A program made the translations under genes and the position numbers. Shown in pieces: positions 48,373 to 57,371 of a stretch of 64,000 bases of DNA (positions are counted from its first letter, which is position 1; each line of letters begins with the position of its first letter). Source of the DNA: Paenibacillus polygoni. Its GTDB lineage: Bacteria; Bacillota; Bacilli; Paenibacillales; Paenibacillaceae. Below the pieces are notes generated by a model. It worked only from the letters and a program-made list of their open reading frames with translations. It was not told where the DNA came from and did not search any database. The stretch is from assembly GCF_030263935.1 (NCBI RefSeq), contig NZ_CP127162.1:1063501-1127500 (forward strand), given 5' to 3'.

Positions 48373-48432
48373 AAAATAAAAAATCCACCATGAAACAGCA
48401 TGCCCTATACATGCTAAATGTTCATGGTGGAT
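48373..48432 (-). terminator. Terminator hairpin in the fdhA leader
   Basis: ATCCACCATGAA (48383-48394) pairs perfectly with TTCATGGTGGAT (48421-48432), with an inner GCATG/CATGC stem. On the minus strand it is followed by TTTTTTATTTT. No minus-strand gene lies upstream, so it sits in the 5' leader of fdhA, about 140 bp before the start codon. It looks like an attenuator. A TAGCA/TGCTA hairpin lies just upstream of it on the same strand. Confidence 0.6.
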
Positions 48433-48646
48433 AAAATTCATAGCAGGCCGTGCTATAAATCCAATCTACTTCATTTCAATTTTTAGTACACCAATAGAAT
48501 TCAAATATTAAGATCCATATGAGAAATGAGTTCAAATCTATTCTATAAACCCATGTAGGAATCAAAATACGTAAACACCATTCGTATATCATTTATTATA
48601 GCTCTTTTCAATTAAAATGATCAATAATATCAATAAAATTAATTGA

Positions 48647-48661
48647 TGAGAGTCATTATCA
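48647..48661. promoter_or_regulatory. Candidate Fur box
   Basis: TGAGAGT-C-ATTATCA matches the 7-1-7 Fur consensus TGATAAT-N-ATTATCA at 12 of 14 arm positions. It lies in the 616-bp region between divergent fdhA and the DUF2294-fdhD genes. A second inverted repeat, ATAAGG-GTTAT-CCTTAT, is at 48783-48799. The rest of this gap is AT-rich and shows no gene. Confidence 0.4.
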
Positions 48662-48849
48662 TTTGTATTCTCTAAACAGAATTAACTAAAAAATTAGCTG
48701 ATCTTTTGATAAGATAAATGGACAAGAGAAACCATTACTAGTACTATTTTAACTGCATAAGCTGCTGATTTCATACAAAATGATAAGGGTTATCCTTATG
48801 AAAATACGATAATAAACAAAAGTTTCATAATGATAGGAGATTCGTTAAA

Positions 48850-49197
48850 ATGTCAAAAAAAATACATGAATTTAATGACATGATTCGAAAACTACGCAAA
48901 GATAAATTTGGAAAAGGACCCGATCGTATTCATACCGTTTTCGTCGAGAATATGGCAGTTTCCACACTTTATGGAAATATTACACCTACCGAAAAATTCA
49001 TTGCGAGTACTCCTGAAGGATTAAAAATGGTTCATGCAGCACGTACAAGTATGATCCAAGATTTGTACAGTGAATCGCCTCCAGAAGGCATGGAAGAACT
49101 CGTAGGTTCGAAATTGCTGCATTTATTTTCAGATATCAAAATTGAAGAGGATTTTGCTATTTCTGTATTTGTTTTTGAAGATAATATTAGTGAATAA
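48850..49197 (+). CDS. DUF2294 family protein
   Basis: The 115-residue protein fits DUF2294 (IRKLRKDKFGKGPDRIHTVF start, NITPTEKFI, LVGSKLLHLFSDI). Function unknown; homologues are often linked to fdhD and formate or CO2 metabolism genes. TAGGAGA lies upstream of the ATG. It is followed after 11 bp by fdhD, so both are co-transcribed, divergent from fdhA. Confidence 0.85.
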   Translation: MSKKIHEFNDMIRKLRKDKFGKGPDRIHTVFVENMAVSTLYGNITPTEKFIASTPEGLKMVHAARTSMIQDLYSESPPEGMEELVGSKLLHLFSDIKIEEDFAISVFVFEDNISE

Positions 49198-49208
49198 GAG
49201 GATGCCTT

Positions 49209-50033
49209 ATGGAAAATGCAGTAACTAGAAAGGTTATACATGTTGCAGATAAACAAATGAAAGAAATAGAAGATCTCGTGGTAACAGAACATGCAGTTAC
49301 GGTCAAAATTAACCAAGAAGAATTTGTTACCATGGTTTGCACACCAGAGTATGTAGAAGATATGGTTGTTGGATATTTAGCTTCTGAACGGATCATTCGG
49401 AGTGCAGACGACCTTGAAGACATTTGGTACCAGCCAAAAGAAGGTTATGTGCATGTCAAAACAAAGAACGTAAATCCTTTTTATCAACAATTTCAAAATA
49501 AACGATACATTACTTCTTGTTGCGGGACGAGCCGCCAAGGTTTTGTGTTTGCCAATGATGCACTGGTAGCTAAAAAAATGGAAGATATTCATGTGAGAGT
49601 TACTACCGAGGATTGTTTCCGTTTAATGAACGATCTGCAAGATTCCGCTGAGACATTTAGAAAGACAGGCGGTGTGCATAATGCGTCGTTATGTGATGTG
49701 AATGGGATTATCCTAAGCCGTATGGATATCGGACGTCATAATGCACTTGATAAAATATATGGATATTGCCTGCGAAATAACATCAGCTTGAAAGATAAAA
49801 TCATCGTATTCAGCGGACGAATTTCATCGGAAATTTTACTTAAAGTATCCAAAATTGGTTGTGAAATTGTCTTGTCCAAATCTGCTCCCACCGAACTTGC
49901 TCTGCAACTGGCAGATGAACTCGGTATTACAACGGTAGGTTTTATTAGACAAAATTCACTTAATATTTATACACATAAAGAGCGTATTCTTTTACCTGAG
50001 CAAGATGCAGAAAACGGACCTGTAAATGAATAA
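49209..50033 (+). CDS. fdhD: Formate dehydrogenase accessory sulfurtransferase FdhD
   Basis: The 274-residue protein passes sulfur to the molybdenum cofactor of formate dehydrogenase. The conserved cysteine motif is TSCCGTSRQG (about residue 98), followed by FRKTGGVHNASLCD and the DIGRHNALDK block. It lies between the DUF2294 gene and moaA on the strand opposite fdhA, which it must activate. Confidence 0.96.
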   Translation: MENAVTRKVIHVADKQMKEIEDLVVTEHAVTVKINQEEFVTMVCTPEYVEDMVVGYLASERIIRSADDLEDIWYQPKEGYVHVKTKNVNPFYQQFQNKRYITSCCGTSRQGFVFANDALVAKKMEDIHVRVTTEDCFRLMNDLQDSAETFRKTGGVHNASLCDVNGIILSRMDIGRHNALDKIYGYCLRNNISLKDKIIVFSGRISSEILLKVSKIGCEIVLSKSAPTELALQLADELGITTVGFIRQNSLNIYTHKERILLPEQDAENGPVNE

Positions 50034-50061
50034 CTCTTACTAATGAAAGAAGGAGATTACA

Positions 50062-51078
50062 ATTTCAAATCTACAAGACCAACTACATAGACCTCTAAGA
50101 GATATAAGGATATCCGTGACAGACCGATGTAATTTTCGTTGTCAGTATTGTATGCCTGCCGAGGTATTTGGTCCAGATTTTGCCTTTTTACCGTCTGATA
50201 AAATACTCAGTTTCGAAGAAATTGAAAGATTAGTTAAGATTTTCGTCTCATTAGGTGTGAGAAAAGTACGTATTACGGGCGGGGAACCTTTACTGCGTCA
50301 AGATCTGCCTAAGTTGATAGAACGGATTCATCACATCGCCGGGGTAGAGGAGATTGCCTTAACAACCAATGGTACTCTACTAAAAAAATATGCACATGAT
50401 CTAGCAAAAGCAGGATTAGCACGAGTCTCGGTTAGTCTGGATTCCTTAGATGAAGATCGTTTTTTTGAGATGAATGGTCACCGCGGAAAAGTGTCAACGG
50501 TATTAGAAGGAATAGAAAAAGCAGCAGAGGCCGGACTGCAAGTGAAGATCAATATGGTAGTGCAAAAAGGAAAGAATGACCAAGATATCGTACCTATGGC
50601 AAGATTTTTTAAAGAGAAAGAACATATTCTCAGGTTTATTGAGTACATGGATGTTGGAAATTCAAACGGTTGGCGATTGGATGACGTGGTGTCAAAAAAA
50701 GAAATCATTGACCGGATTAACGAGTTCTCTCCTTTGAAACCTACCGAGCCTAATTATATCGGGGAAGTAGCTACCCGTTATCAATATGAAGATGGTCAGG
50801 GTGAGATCGGCGTGATTTCTTCGGTTACCGATTCATTTTGCGGGACTTGCTCGCGTGCACGGATCTCTGCCGAAGGGAAACTGTATACTTGTCTATTTGC
50901 CACAGAGGGAACGAATTTGCGTGATTTATTACGGTCTGGGGAAGATGATGAATCGATCACCCGGTTTATTTCAAACGTATGGGAAAATAGAGATGATCGC
51001 TATTCTGATGAACGTAATGAAGAGACAATGAGAAAAAGAAAGAACTCGAAAATTGAAATGTCACACATCGGTGGTTAG
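50062..51078 (+). CDS. moaA: GTP 3',8-cyclase MoaA, probable ATT start
   Basis: The radical SAM enzyme starts cofactor synthesis from GTP. The cluster motif is CNFRCQYC; the second cluster cysteines lie in [19 protein letters not shown]. The first ATG, GTG or TTG in frame is a GTG at 50116, but that start removes the conserved LRDIRISV strand before TDRCNF and has no ribosome binding site. AAGGAG at 50050-50055 stands exactly six bases before an ATT at 50062. From there the N-terminus reads as a normal MoaA, giving 338 residues, the usual length. I conclude that the gene begins at the rare codon ATT. Confidence 0.9.
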   Translation: MSNLQDQLHRPLRDIRISVTDRCNFRCQYCMPAEVFGPDFAFLPSDKILSFEEIERLVKIFVSLGVRKVRITGGEPLLRQDLPKLIERIHHIAGVEEIALTTNGTLLKKYAHDLAKAGLARVSVSLDSLDEDRFFEMNGHRGKVSTVLEGIEKAAEAGLQVKINMVVQKGKNDQDIVPMARFFKEKEHILRFIEYMDVGNSNGWRLDDVVSKKEIIDRINEFSPLKPTEPNYIGEVATRYQYEDGQGEIGVISSVTDSFCGTCSRARISAEGKLYTCLFATEGTNLRDLLRSGEDDESITRFISNVWENRDDRYSDERNEETMRKRKNSKIEMSHIGG

Positions 51079-51544
51079 ATAGAATAAAGAAGAGGGCAGA
51101 AGAATTTCTCTGCTCCCTCCTTGAATAACAAGGTCAGATGGAGAGAGCAGGGTTCAAAAGAACCAAATTCAGAAGAAATTGAATGAAGTGACTCCGATTG
51201 GTGTAATGATAAGAAGGGAGAAAATGAGTTATGAGTTCGATATAGAAGGGAAATCATCCCGATTTATTTTGCGAAAAAAGGTTGACTTTCATTTAGATAA
51301 GTAATAAACTTTAGTTAAGCGATTGAGAAAAAGTAAGTTACAAATATCAAGTTATGAAATGCCAATAAGCATGAATGAATAAAAATCCCTGAATGTTAGA
51401 GATATGGAATGCAGCTCATTTTCATTAGAAAATAAAGAAGCCATTCGTTTTAATTTCGTCGAACATATGGGATTTGATTTTTAACTACATATCTTAAATT
51501 TGTAATACTTTAATTAAAGGTAATTTAGAAGGCAGGGATAAAAT
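51079..51544. other. Intergenic region between moaA and the MhqO-like gene
   Basis: No firm gene. A 26-codon frame (51224-51304) has AAGAAGGGAG only three bases before its ATG and is doubtful. TTGACT (51282-51287), 17 bp, TAAACT (51305-51310) is a good promoter for the downstream gene, and TACTTTAATTAAAGGTA (51506-51522) is a near-palindrome of the type bound by YodB/MarR-like repressors. Confidence 0.4.
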
Positions 51545-52522
51545 ATGAACCATTTAAAAGGGATTCACCATGTAACCGCAATTACGAGTAACGCTGAGAA
51601 AAATTATGAGTTTTTCACTTATGTCCTCGGTATGAGACTTGTGAAAAAGACAGTAAATCAAGATGATATTCAGACGTATCATTTGTTCTTTGCCGATGAT
51701 AAAGGCAGTGCAGGTACAGATATGACGTTCTTTGATTTTCCTGGTATTCCAAAAGGGACCCATGGTAATGATGAAATCTACAAATCTTCTTTCCGAGTTC
51801 CTACCGACAAAGCGATTGATTATTGGAAAGAACGTTTTGATCGTCTAGGAGTAAGTCACTCAGGCATACAAGAGCTGTTCGGGAAGAAAACCTTATCTTT
51901 CGTTGATTTTGATGATCAGCAGTATCAATTGATCTCAGATGAGTTTAATCAAGGGGTCCCTTCGGGTACACCATGGCAAAAAGGCCCGATCCCGCTGGAA
52001 TATGCGATCACAGGCCTCGGTCCTATCTTTGTTCGCTTCTCTCAGTTTGATTATTTCAAAGAATTGATGGAGAGAGTACTTTTGTTCAAGGAAATTGCAC
52101 AGGAAGGAAATCTTCACTTGTTTGAAGGAGGCGAAGGTGGAAATGGAGCACAGGTTGTTGTTGAAGACAACACAGAACTTCCGCCAGCTCGTCAAGGTTA
52201 CGGTACGGTTCACCATGCTGCATTCCGGGTAGAAAACCGGGCTGTGCTTGATGAGTGGACATCTCGTATGGAAAGCTTCGGCTTTACTACGTCAGGTTAT
52301 GTAGACCGCCACTTCTTTGAATCTTTGTATGCAAGAGTCACTCCGCAAATTTTGTTTGAGTTTGCAACAGATGGCCCTGGTTTTATGGGGGATGAACCTT
52401 ATGAAACGCTGGGAGAGAAATTGTCTCTGCCGCCGTTTTTGGAACCGCGCCGTGAGCAGATTGAGCGAGATGTTCGCCCGATTGACACGATGCGAAGTGA
52501 TAAAGTTTTCAATAAGGAGTAA
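51545..52522 (+). CDS. mhqO: MhqO-like ring-cleaving dioxygenase
   Basis: The 325-residue protein has two VOC halves and the layout of MhqO/LinE-type hydroquinone dioxygenases. The expected metal ligands are visible: His in GIHHVTAI (residue 8 or 9), His in GTVHHAAF (about 222) and Glu in ILFEFATDGPGF (about 276). In B. subtilis MhqO belongs to a regulon that protects against quinones and hydroquinones. Here a nitroreductase gene follows after a repeat array, consistent with that role. GGCAGGGA is a modest ribosome binding site. Confidence 0.85.
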   Translation: MNHLKGIHHVTAITSNAEKNYEFFTYVLGMRLVKKTVNQDDIQTYHLFFADDKGSAGTDMTFFDFPGIPKGTHGNDEIYKSSFRVPTDKAIDYWKERFDRLGVSHSGIQELFGKKTLSFVDFDDQQYQLISDEFNQGVPSGTPWQKGPIPLEYAITGLGPIFVRFSQFDYFKELMERVLLFKEIAQEGNLHLFEGGEGGNGAQVVVEDNTELPPARQGYGTVHHAAFRVENRAVLDEWTSRMESFGFTTSGYVDRHFFESLYARVTPQILFEFATDGPGFMGDEPYETLGEKLSLPPFLEPRREQIERDVRPIDTMRSDKVFNKE

Positions 52523-52567
52523 ACTGCAAAATTTTATCGTCGTAGAATTGATATAAATTTTGCAGTA

Positions 52568-52771
52568 ACCTTTATTATTTCGGTCAAACTCGAAATGAGT
52601 CGATGAAATGATAAAGGCACCTTTATTATTTCGGTCAAACTCGAAATGAGTCGATGAAATGATAAAGGCACCTTTATTATTTCGGTCAAACTCGAAATGA
52701 GTTGATGAAATGATAAAGGCACCTTTATTATTTTGGTCGATCTCTAAACGAGCCGATAAAATAATAAAGGT
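52568..52771. repeat. Four tandem 51-bp palindromic repeats
   Basis: Units begin at 52568, 52619, 52670 and 52721 with ACCTTTATTATTT. Units 1-3 are almost identical and unit 4 is divergent. Each unit folds as a long imperfect hairpin: CCTTTATTATTTC at the left pairs with GAAATGATAAAGG at the right, closed by ACTC-GAAAT-GAGT. In unit 4 the arms have changed together to TTATTTT and AAAATAA, which keeps the pairing. There are no unique spacers. A minus-strand open frame of 62 codons through the array arises only because 51 is divisible by three. Confidence 0.9.
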
Positions 52772-52823
52772 AATCCTTTGAAAAATATAAATACATTATT
52801 CAATTAATAGGAGGAAATGAATT

Positions 52824-53417
52824 ATGAATTTTTTTGAAGCAGTAGAAACACGCCGTTCCGTATATGCACTTAACAAAGAAGTAAAGGTATCCGACGATCG
52901 TATTAAAGAAATCGTGGAGCATGCAGTAAAACACGTACCGTCTGCATTTAACTCTCAATCCAGCCGCGTTGTCGTTCTTTTCAAAGGCGAGCATGAAAAA
53001 CTGTGGGACATGACAACAGAAGTGCTGAAAGCCGTTATGGGCGATGCAGACTTCTCCGGAACACAGCAAAAAATGGATATGTTTAAAGGTGCTTATGGTA
53101 CCGTATTGTTCTTTGAAGATCAAGCTGTTGTAGGCGGCTTGCAAGAAGCATTCCCTGCTTATGCAGATAACTTCCCAATCTGGTCTGAACAAACCGCAGG
53201 TATGCACCAATTCGCAGTATGGACGGGTCTTGCTACAGAAGGGATCGGTGCTTCTTTGCAGCACTATAACCCACTGGTTGACGAAAGAATTGCTAACGAG
53301 TGGAACGTTCCTGAATCTTGGAAACTTCGTGCTCAGATGCCATTCGGTGGTATTGCACAACCAGCTGGCGACAAAGAATTCAAACCGCTGGATGAACGCA
53401 TTAAATTCTTCGGTTAA
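52824..53417 (+). CDS. Nitroreductase family protein
   Basis: The 197-residue FMN-dependent protein has the FxxAVETRRSVY start, the PSAFNSQSSRVVV segment and the late MPFGG-IAQPAGDKEFKPLDERI block of the short nitroreductase/HBN1-like family. Such enzymes reduce nitro compounds or quinones with NAD(P)H. AGGAGG precedes the ATG. With the upstream dioxygenase it resembles the mhqN-mhqO pair of B. subtilis in content, though the order is reversed and a hairpin array lies between. Confidence 0.88.
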   Translation: MNFFEAVETRRSVYALNKEVKVSDDRIKEIVEHAVKHVPSAFNSQSSRVVVLFKGEHEKLWDMTTEVLKAVMGDADFSGTQQKMDMFKGAYGTVLFFEDQAVVGGLQEAFPAYADNFPIWSEQTAGMHQFAVWTGLATEGIGASLQHYNPLVDERIANEWNVPESWKLRAQMPFGGIAQPAGDKEFKPLDERIKFFG

Positions 53418-53434
53418 GTATCTATCTAGTTCTC

Positions 53435-53475
53435 AGCCATTCCTTTATCTTCGGATGAAGGGATGGCTTTTTATG
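53435..53475 (+). terminator. Terminator with UUCG tetraloop
   Basis: AGCCATTCCTTTATC-TTCG-GATGAAGGGATGGCT followed by TTTTTA, after the nitroreductase gene. Confidence 0.88.
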
Positions 53476-53568
53476 TATCTACATTTCTACTGCATGTACT
53501 GTTTGTCCATAATTCTGCATACATAACCTAATAACTTATAAAATGCAGAAAAGGGGAGAGTGGGAGAT

Positions 53569-53838
53569 ATGGAGTGGAGTGTGATCTGGGAACTTATTGA
53601 CCCGCGTCTAGTTGGAGTCGTAGCCGCTTGCTGGGCCGTAGGATTTATTCTTAAGTCTACACCAGCTGTACCGGATTGGACCATTGTCTATGTCGTTGTT
53701 ATTGTTGCAGTACTGCTTACGATCTGGATGCTGGGATGGTCTGCGGATTCAGTCGTTCAAGGGGTTCTCGCGGGGTCTTTCTCTGTATATGGACATCAGG
53801 TGGTTAAACAGACGCGCAGTATTGGAAAAAAGAACTAG
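53569..53838 (+). CDS. Orphan phage-holin-like membrane protein
   Basis: The 89-residue protein has two or three membrane helices (GVVAACWAVGFIL, IVYVVVIVAVLLTIWML, and a weaker third) separated by KSTPAVPDW, and ends with VYGHQVVKQTRSIGKKN. This pattern fits the small phage holin family with the conserved K-x-T-P-x-x-P-D-W turn and G-x-Q-x-x-K-Q end. The ATG at 53569 is ten bases from AGGGGAG; a GTG at 53560 is too close. No endolysin or phage gene is adjacent, so it may be a domesticated holin or a sporulation-associated relative. Confidence 0.65.
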   Translation: MEWSVIWELIDPRLVGVVAACWAVGFILKSTPAVPDWTIVYVVVIVAVLLTIWMLGWSADSVVQGVLAGSFSVYGHQVVKQTRSIGKKN

Positions 53839-53877
53839 AGTAATGGACGGATGTGGAAGGCTCGGTAACATCAACAA

Positions 53878-53912
53878 AAAACCGTAACCCAGCAGAGCAG
53901 GGTTACGGTTTT
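53878..53912. terminator. Bidirectional terminator
   Basis: AAAACCGTAACCC (53878-53890) pairs perfectly with GGGTTACGGTTTT (53900-53912), between the holin-like gene and the converging opu operon. Confidence 0.88.
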
Positions 53913-53994
53913 ATTTGTTTGTAATGCTTTTTATGATTGAATCAGATTGAAGCAACCAGAGTTATTATAAATTTTTGATTCTTACTTAGAAGTT

Positions 53995-55740
53995 TTATTT
54001 TAGATCTTCAATAGAGTCAATATCCATGTAGGCTGGAACAGTAAGTCCTGTTCTTGCACCTTCCATATTCACACCAACATCTTCGACTTTGTCAATATAG
54101 CGGTCGTAGTATGCTGCGGAAGTGACAGGCATCCAAGCTGCAAGGGTAGCATCCACATCGCCTGCTGCGACACCAGTCCACATCGGGCCCATTTCTACTT
54201 GAAGTGAAGTTACATTGTAACCCAGCTCATTCTCGAGGACATATTCCGCGAGATTTGTACTTGCGATTTCTGAGTCCCAAGACACATAGCTAAGTTTCAA
54301 AGTCTCACCATTTGAAGACCGCAGACCTTTTGTCCACTCCGCGACTTTATCTTTATGAGCTTCCGCCCATTTTTTTGCTGCTTGCTGTGGATCCATACCG
54401 TCCTGGATATCAATCATCATTTCAGCCATCTCATCAGCCGTCCAGTTGAAGCGATCCAAGAACTCGTAGGCTGCCGGATGATCTTCTTTAAGTCCTTTTC
54501 GGACAATCGTACGAATTTCTTCTGCATCTCCATAGGATTTAAGCGGATCTTCCAGGAATTTCAGATCATATTTGTTGAACATCCAGTGCGGAGTCCAGCC
54601 TGTTATGATAATTGGGTCTTCATTCTTCAGTGCTTTCTCCAGCATCGCTGTCATCGCAGAACTAGAACCTTCCACAAGCGTCCAATCGGTCAGATCATAA
54701 TCTTCCAGTGCTTGTTTCGTAGAAGTCATGATACCGGCACCAGGGTCGATACCTACAATCTGATAATTTACGGCTTGGCCAACGGCATTTCGTTCCGCAC
54801 CATCATCAGCGTTATTACCTACAAAATATTGAGAAAAACCAGCGATAAGTACAATAGCTGCAGCGACCGAGATCATCCAGATCCGCTGCTTTGATGTAAA
54901 GCGGGTGCTTTTTTTCTTTCCTGGCTTACCTACTAGATTCTGAGAGAAACGGTCGAGCACAATCGCGAGTACGACTACGACGAGCCCTGCTTCAAATCCT
55001 TTACCAATCTGAAGTTGTCCAACAGCGCGGTATACTTCAGCACCAATACCTTGTGCCCCAATCATTGACGCAATTACGACCATGGATAGTGACAACATGA
55101 TGGTTTGGTTCACACCACTCATTAGTGTTGGCATGGCTAGTGGAAGCTGTACTTTAAACAGCTTTTGAGCCGAAGTTGAACCAAAAGCGTCAGCCGCTTC
55201 AACAAGTTCCGTAGACACTTGGCGGATACCAAGATGCGTCATACGAATGGTTGGCGGAATGGAGAATATAACGGACGCAATAACACCTGGTACAACACCG
55301 AGACTAAAGAAAGTAACGGCTGGAAGCAGGTATACAAACGCAGGCATGGTCTGCATGAGATCGAGGATCGGAGTAACCACTCTTTCCACGCTGCGGCTGT
55401 ACGCCGACAGAATACCAAGGGGTACACCGATCACGACGGATACAATCCCTGACGTTACGACGAGTCCAAGTGTATCCATGGACTGCGTCCAGTATCCTAG
55501 ATTATAAATGAGCAGGAAGCCGATTACCGTGAATGCGGTAAGTTTCCATTTTCCAAGGATATAAGCAAGAACACCAAAAATGATAATAAAAAGAAAAGGG
55601 TGGGGCAGCAAAAACAGCCCCGAGAAAAATCCGACGACACTTTCGATAATAGTCGAAATGACGCCGAAGAATCCGGAGAGTGAGTCATTTAGCCAATTAA
55701 CTGCGGCATCTGTCCACTCAGCTATGGGTAACTTCGGCAT
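53995..55740 (-). CDS. opuABC: Glycine betaine transporter permease fused to substrate-binding domain
   Basis: The 581-residue protein joins an OpuAB-type permease (about residues 1-285, with seven or eight helices and the [20 protein letters not shown] loop) to an external OpuAC-type binding domain behind one more helix (about 292-312). Aromatic and motif residues for betaine binding are present ([28 protein letters not shown]). The two lobes are in swapped order compared with free OpuAC: the GIDPGAGIM...TGWTPHWMF lobe comes first and the [13 protein letters not shown] lobe last. AAGGAGG supports the ATG at 55740, inside the end of the ATPase gene. The transporter takes up compatible solutes. 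Confidence 0.9.
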   Translation of the reverse strand: MPKLPIAEWTDAAVNWLNDSLSGFFGVISTIIESVVGFFSGLFLLPHPFLFIIIFGVLAYILGKWKLTAFTVIGFLLIYNLGYWTQSMDTLGLVVTSGIVSVVIGVPLGILSAYSRSVERVVTPILDLMQTMPAFVYLLPAVTFFSLGVVPGVIASVIFSIPPTIRMTHLGIRQVSTELVEAADAFGSTSAQKLFKVQLPLAMPTLMSGVNQTIMLSLSMVVIASMIGAQGIGAEVYRAVGQLQIGKGFEAGLVVVVLAIVLDRFSQNLVGKPGKKKSTRFTSKQRIWMISVAAAIVLIAGFSQYFVGNNADDGAERNAVGQAVNYQIVGIDPGAGIMTSTKQALEDYDLTDWTLVEGSSSAMTAMLEKALKNEDPIIITGWTPHWMFNKYDLKFLEDPLKSYGDAEEIRTIVRKGLKEDHPAAYEFLDRFNWTADEMAEMMIDIQDGMDPQQAAKKWAEAHKDKVAEWTKGLRSSNGETLKLSYVSWDSEIASTNLAEYVLENELGYNVTSLQVEMGPMWTGVAAGDVDATLAAWMPVTSAAYYDRYIDKVEDVGVNMEGARTGLTVPAYMDIDSIEDLK

Positions 55741-56935
55741 GAGATGGTTCCTCCTTCGTTGTAACTTCGCCGCCAAGGGCTCCGAGCAGTGCGCCTCTTA
55801 CGATAACGCCTACGATTCTTCCATTGTCGCCGACTACGGCTACAGGAACTTTGGCAGAGCTTGTAATTTCAAACAAGTCATTCATCATCGTTTCAGGCGG
55901 TACTTGAGGTCCGTCTGTAATGAGAATATCTTGTAATGTTTTTCCGTCTTTAAAAGCCCGAACCGCATCTTCCGCTGTTATTACACCGAGCAGTTTTTTA
56001 GAACGATCGATGACAAACAGGTTAGATATACCGCGTTCGCGCATGAGCTCAAGTGCTACCCGAGGGCCGCGATCGAGTGTGATGGTCTCTGGCCGCAGCA
56101 TAACATGAGAAGCAGTGAGTACTTTAGATAAGTCCACATCCTCGACGAAACGAGCGACAAATGAGTTGGCAGGCTGGATCATAATTTCTTCCGGTGTGCC
56201 AATCTGTTCAACAGAACCATCTTTCATCAGCGCAATCCGGTCTCCAATACGAAGAGCTTCGTCCAGGTCATGCGTAATAAAGATAATTGTCTTTTGCATA
56301 CGATCTTGCAGTTCTACCAGCTCATCTTGCATATCACGGCGAATCAGTGGATCAAGTGCGCTGAAAGCTTCGTCCATAAGCAGAACTTCTGGATCGTTAG
56401 CAAGGGCACGTGCAAGACCGACACGTTGCTGCATCCCGCCGCTGAGTTCACTTGGAAGTTTATCTTCCCAGCCTTTTAGACCCACCAGCTCAAGAGCTTC
56501 TTTTGCCTTTTCTCTGCGTTTTGCTTTATCTACCTTTTGAATCTCCAAACCATATTCGACGTTATCGAGTACTGTGCGGTGAGGCAGAAGAGCAAAGCTT
56601 TGAAATACCATGCTGATGGTTTCTCTGCGAACCTTGCGCAGCTGCTCTTTATTCATTTTACGAAGATCTTTCCCGTGAACGAGGATTTCTCCCGAAGTAG
56701 GTTCAATCAAGCGGTTCAGCATTCGGACAAGCGTGGATTTACCACTGCCAGAGAGTCCCATAATAACGAAAATTTCTCCCTGTTTGATTTCCATATTGAC
56801 TTGATTTACGCCGACCGTAATATTTTTCTCTTTAGCCAAGCGCTTTTTATCCCAACCTTGTTCAAGAAGCTTAACTCCCTCCTGAGCATTAGGACCAAAC
56901 AGCTTACTTACATTTTTCACTTCTAGTATGGTCAT
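55718..56935 (-). CDS. opuAA: Glycine betaine ABC transporter ATP-binding protein
   Basis: The 405-residue ATPase has Walker [10 protein letters not shown], signature [13 protein letters not shown], Walker [13 protein letters not shown] and FITHD, preceded by the long N-terminal stretch ([19 protein letters not shown]) typical of OpuAA/ProV. Two CBS domains at about 265-390 match the osmosensing regulatory part of OpuA. The last 23 bases overlap the permease gene. The operon is divergent from a GbsR-family regulator. Confidence 0.95.
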   Translation of the reverse strand: MTILEVKNVSKLFGPNAQEGVKLLEQGWDKKRLAKEKNITVGVNQVNMEIKQGEIFVIMGLSGSGKSTLVRMLNRLIEPTSGEILVHGKDLRKMNKEQLRKVRRETISMVFQSFALLPHRTVLDNVEYGLEIQKVDKAKRREKAKEALELVGLKGWEDKLPSELSGGMQQRVGLARALANDPEVLLMDEAFSALDPLIRRDMQDELVELQDRMQKTIIFITHDLDEALRIGDRIALMKDGSVEQIGTPEEIMIQPANSFVARFVEDVDLSKVLTASHVMLRPETITLDRGPRVALELMRERGISNLFVIDRSKKLLGVITAEDAVRAFKDGKTLQDILITDGPQVPPETMMNDLFEITSSAKVPVAVVGDNGRIVGVIVRGALLGALGGEVTTKEEPSHAEVTHS

Positions 56936-57007
56936 GCTTATCTTTACACCCCTTTTTCTATAACGATATAAGCTTTATTTCACTTAATTTAAACATTTGC
57001 CTTTGCC

Positions 57008-57036
57008 ATTGTAACAAATTGGCTCTATACTTTCAA
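57008..57036 (-). promoter_or_regulatory. opuA operon promoter
   Basis: Read on the minus strand: TTGAAA (57036-57031), 17 bp, TACAAT (57013-57008), 73 bp upstream of the ATPase start codon. Confidence 0.65.
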
Positions 57037-57060
57037 ATGTACATTCCGTATGTTTAGTTT

Positions 57061-57078
57061 GTACAGTAAAAACTGTAC
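57061..57078. promoter_or_regulatory. Inverted repeat, candidate GbsR-type operator
   Basis: GTACAGT-AAAA-ACTGTAC, perfect seven-base arms. It begins 25 bp upstream of the opuA -35 box in the 436-bp region shared with the divergent regulator gene. The rest of this region holds no gene. Confidence 0.5.
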
Positions 57079-57371
57079 GAATTGAATTTTAGCGAAATAA
57101 GCATATTTTCTCGTCTATTCTTCCTTTATTGAGGAATAGCTACGTAGGAGGCATCTTTACTTTTGATATTGCTTTTCTTAAAATAGATCATGACATTTAA
57201 CAAAAATTGTGATCAAAGTCATCGATTGAGCAATTTGAATTTTAGATTGTCCTTAATGTAATTCTTTTATGATTTGGTATTTAGACCTGGGCCGTGGATA
57301 TTTTAGCTATTCATTTGGACAGTAAATATTTTTATACAGTAGGATTAAGGGTAGAATGGGAGGTTACAAGC

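Noticed and set aside
51224..51304. 26-codon small peptide downstream of moaA
   Set aside because: The ribosome binding site is only three bases from the ATG, and the end overlaps a promoter; mentioned only in the gap description.
52534..52722. Minus-strand open frame of 62 codons with a repeated 17-residue unit
   Set aside because: It exists only because the 51-bp DNA repeat keeps the frame. There is no ribosome binding site, and the selection visible is on palindrome pairing, not on codons.
52568..52771. CRISPR array
   Set aside because: Units are contiguous with no unique spacers, and no cas genes are near.
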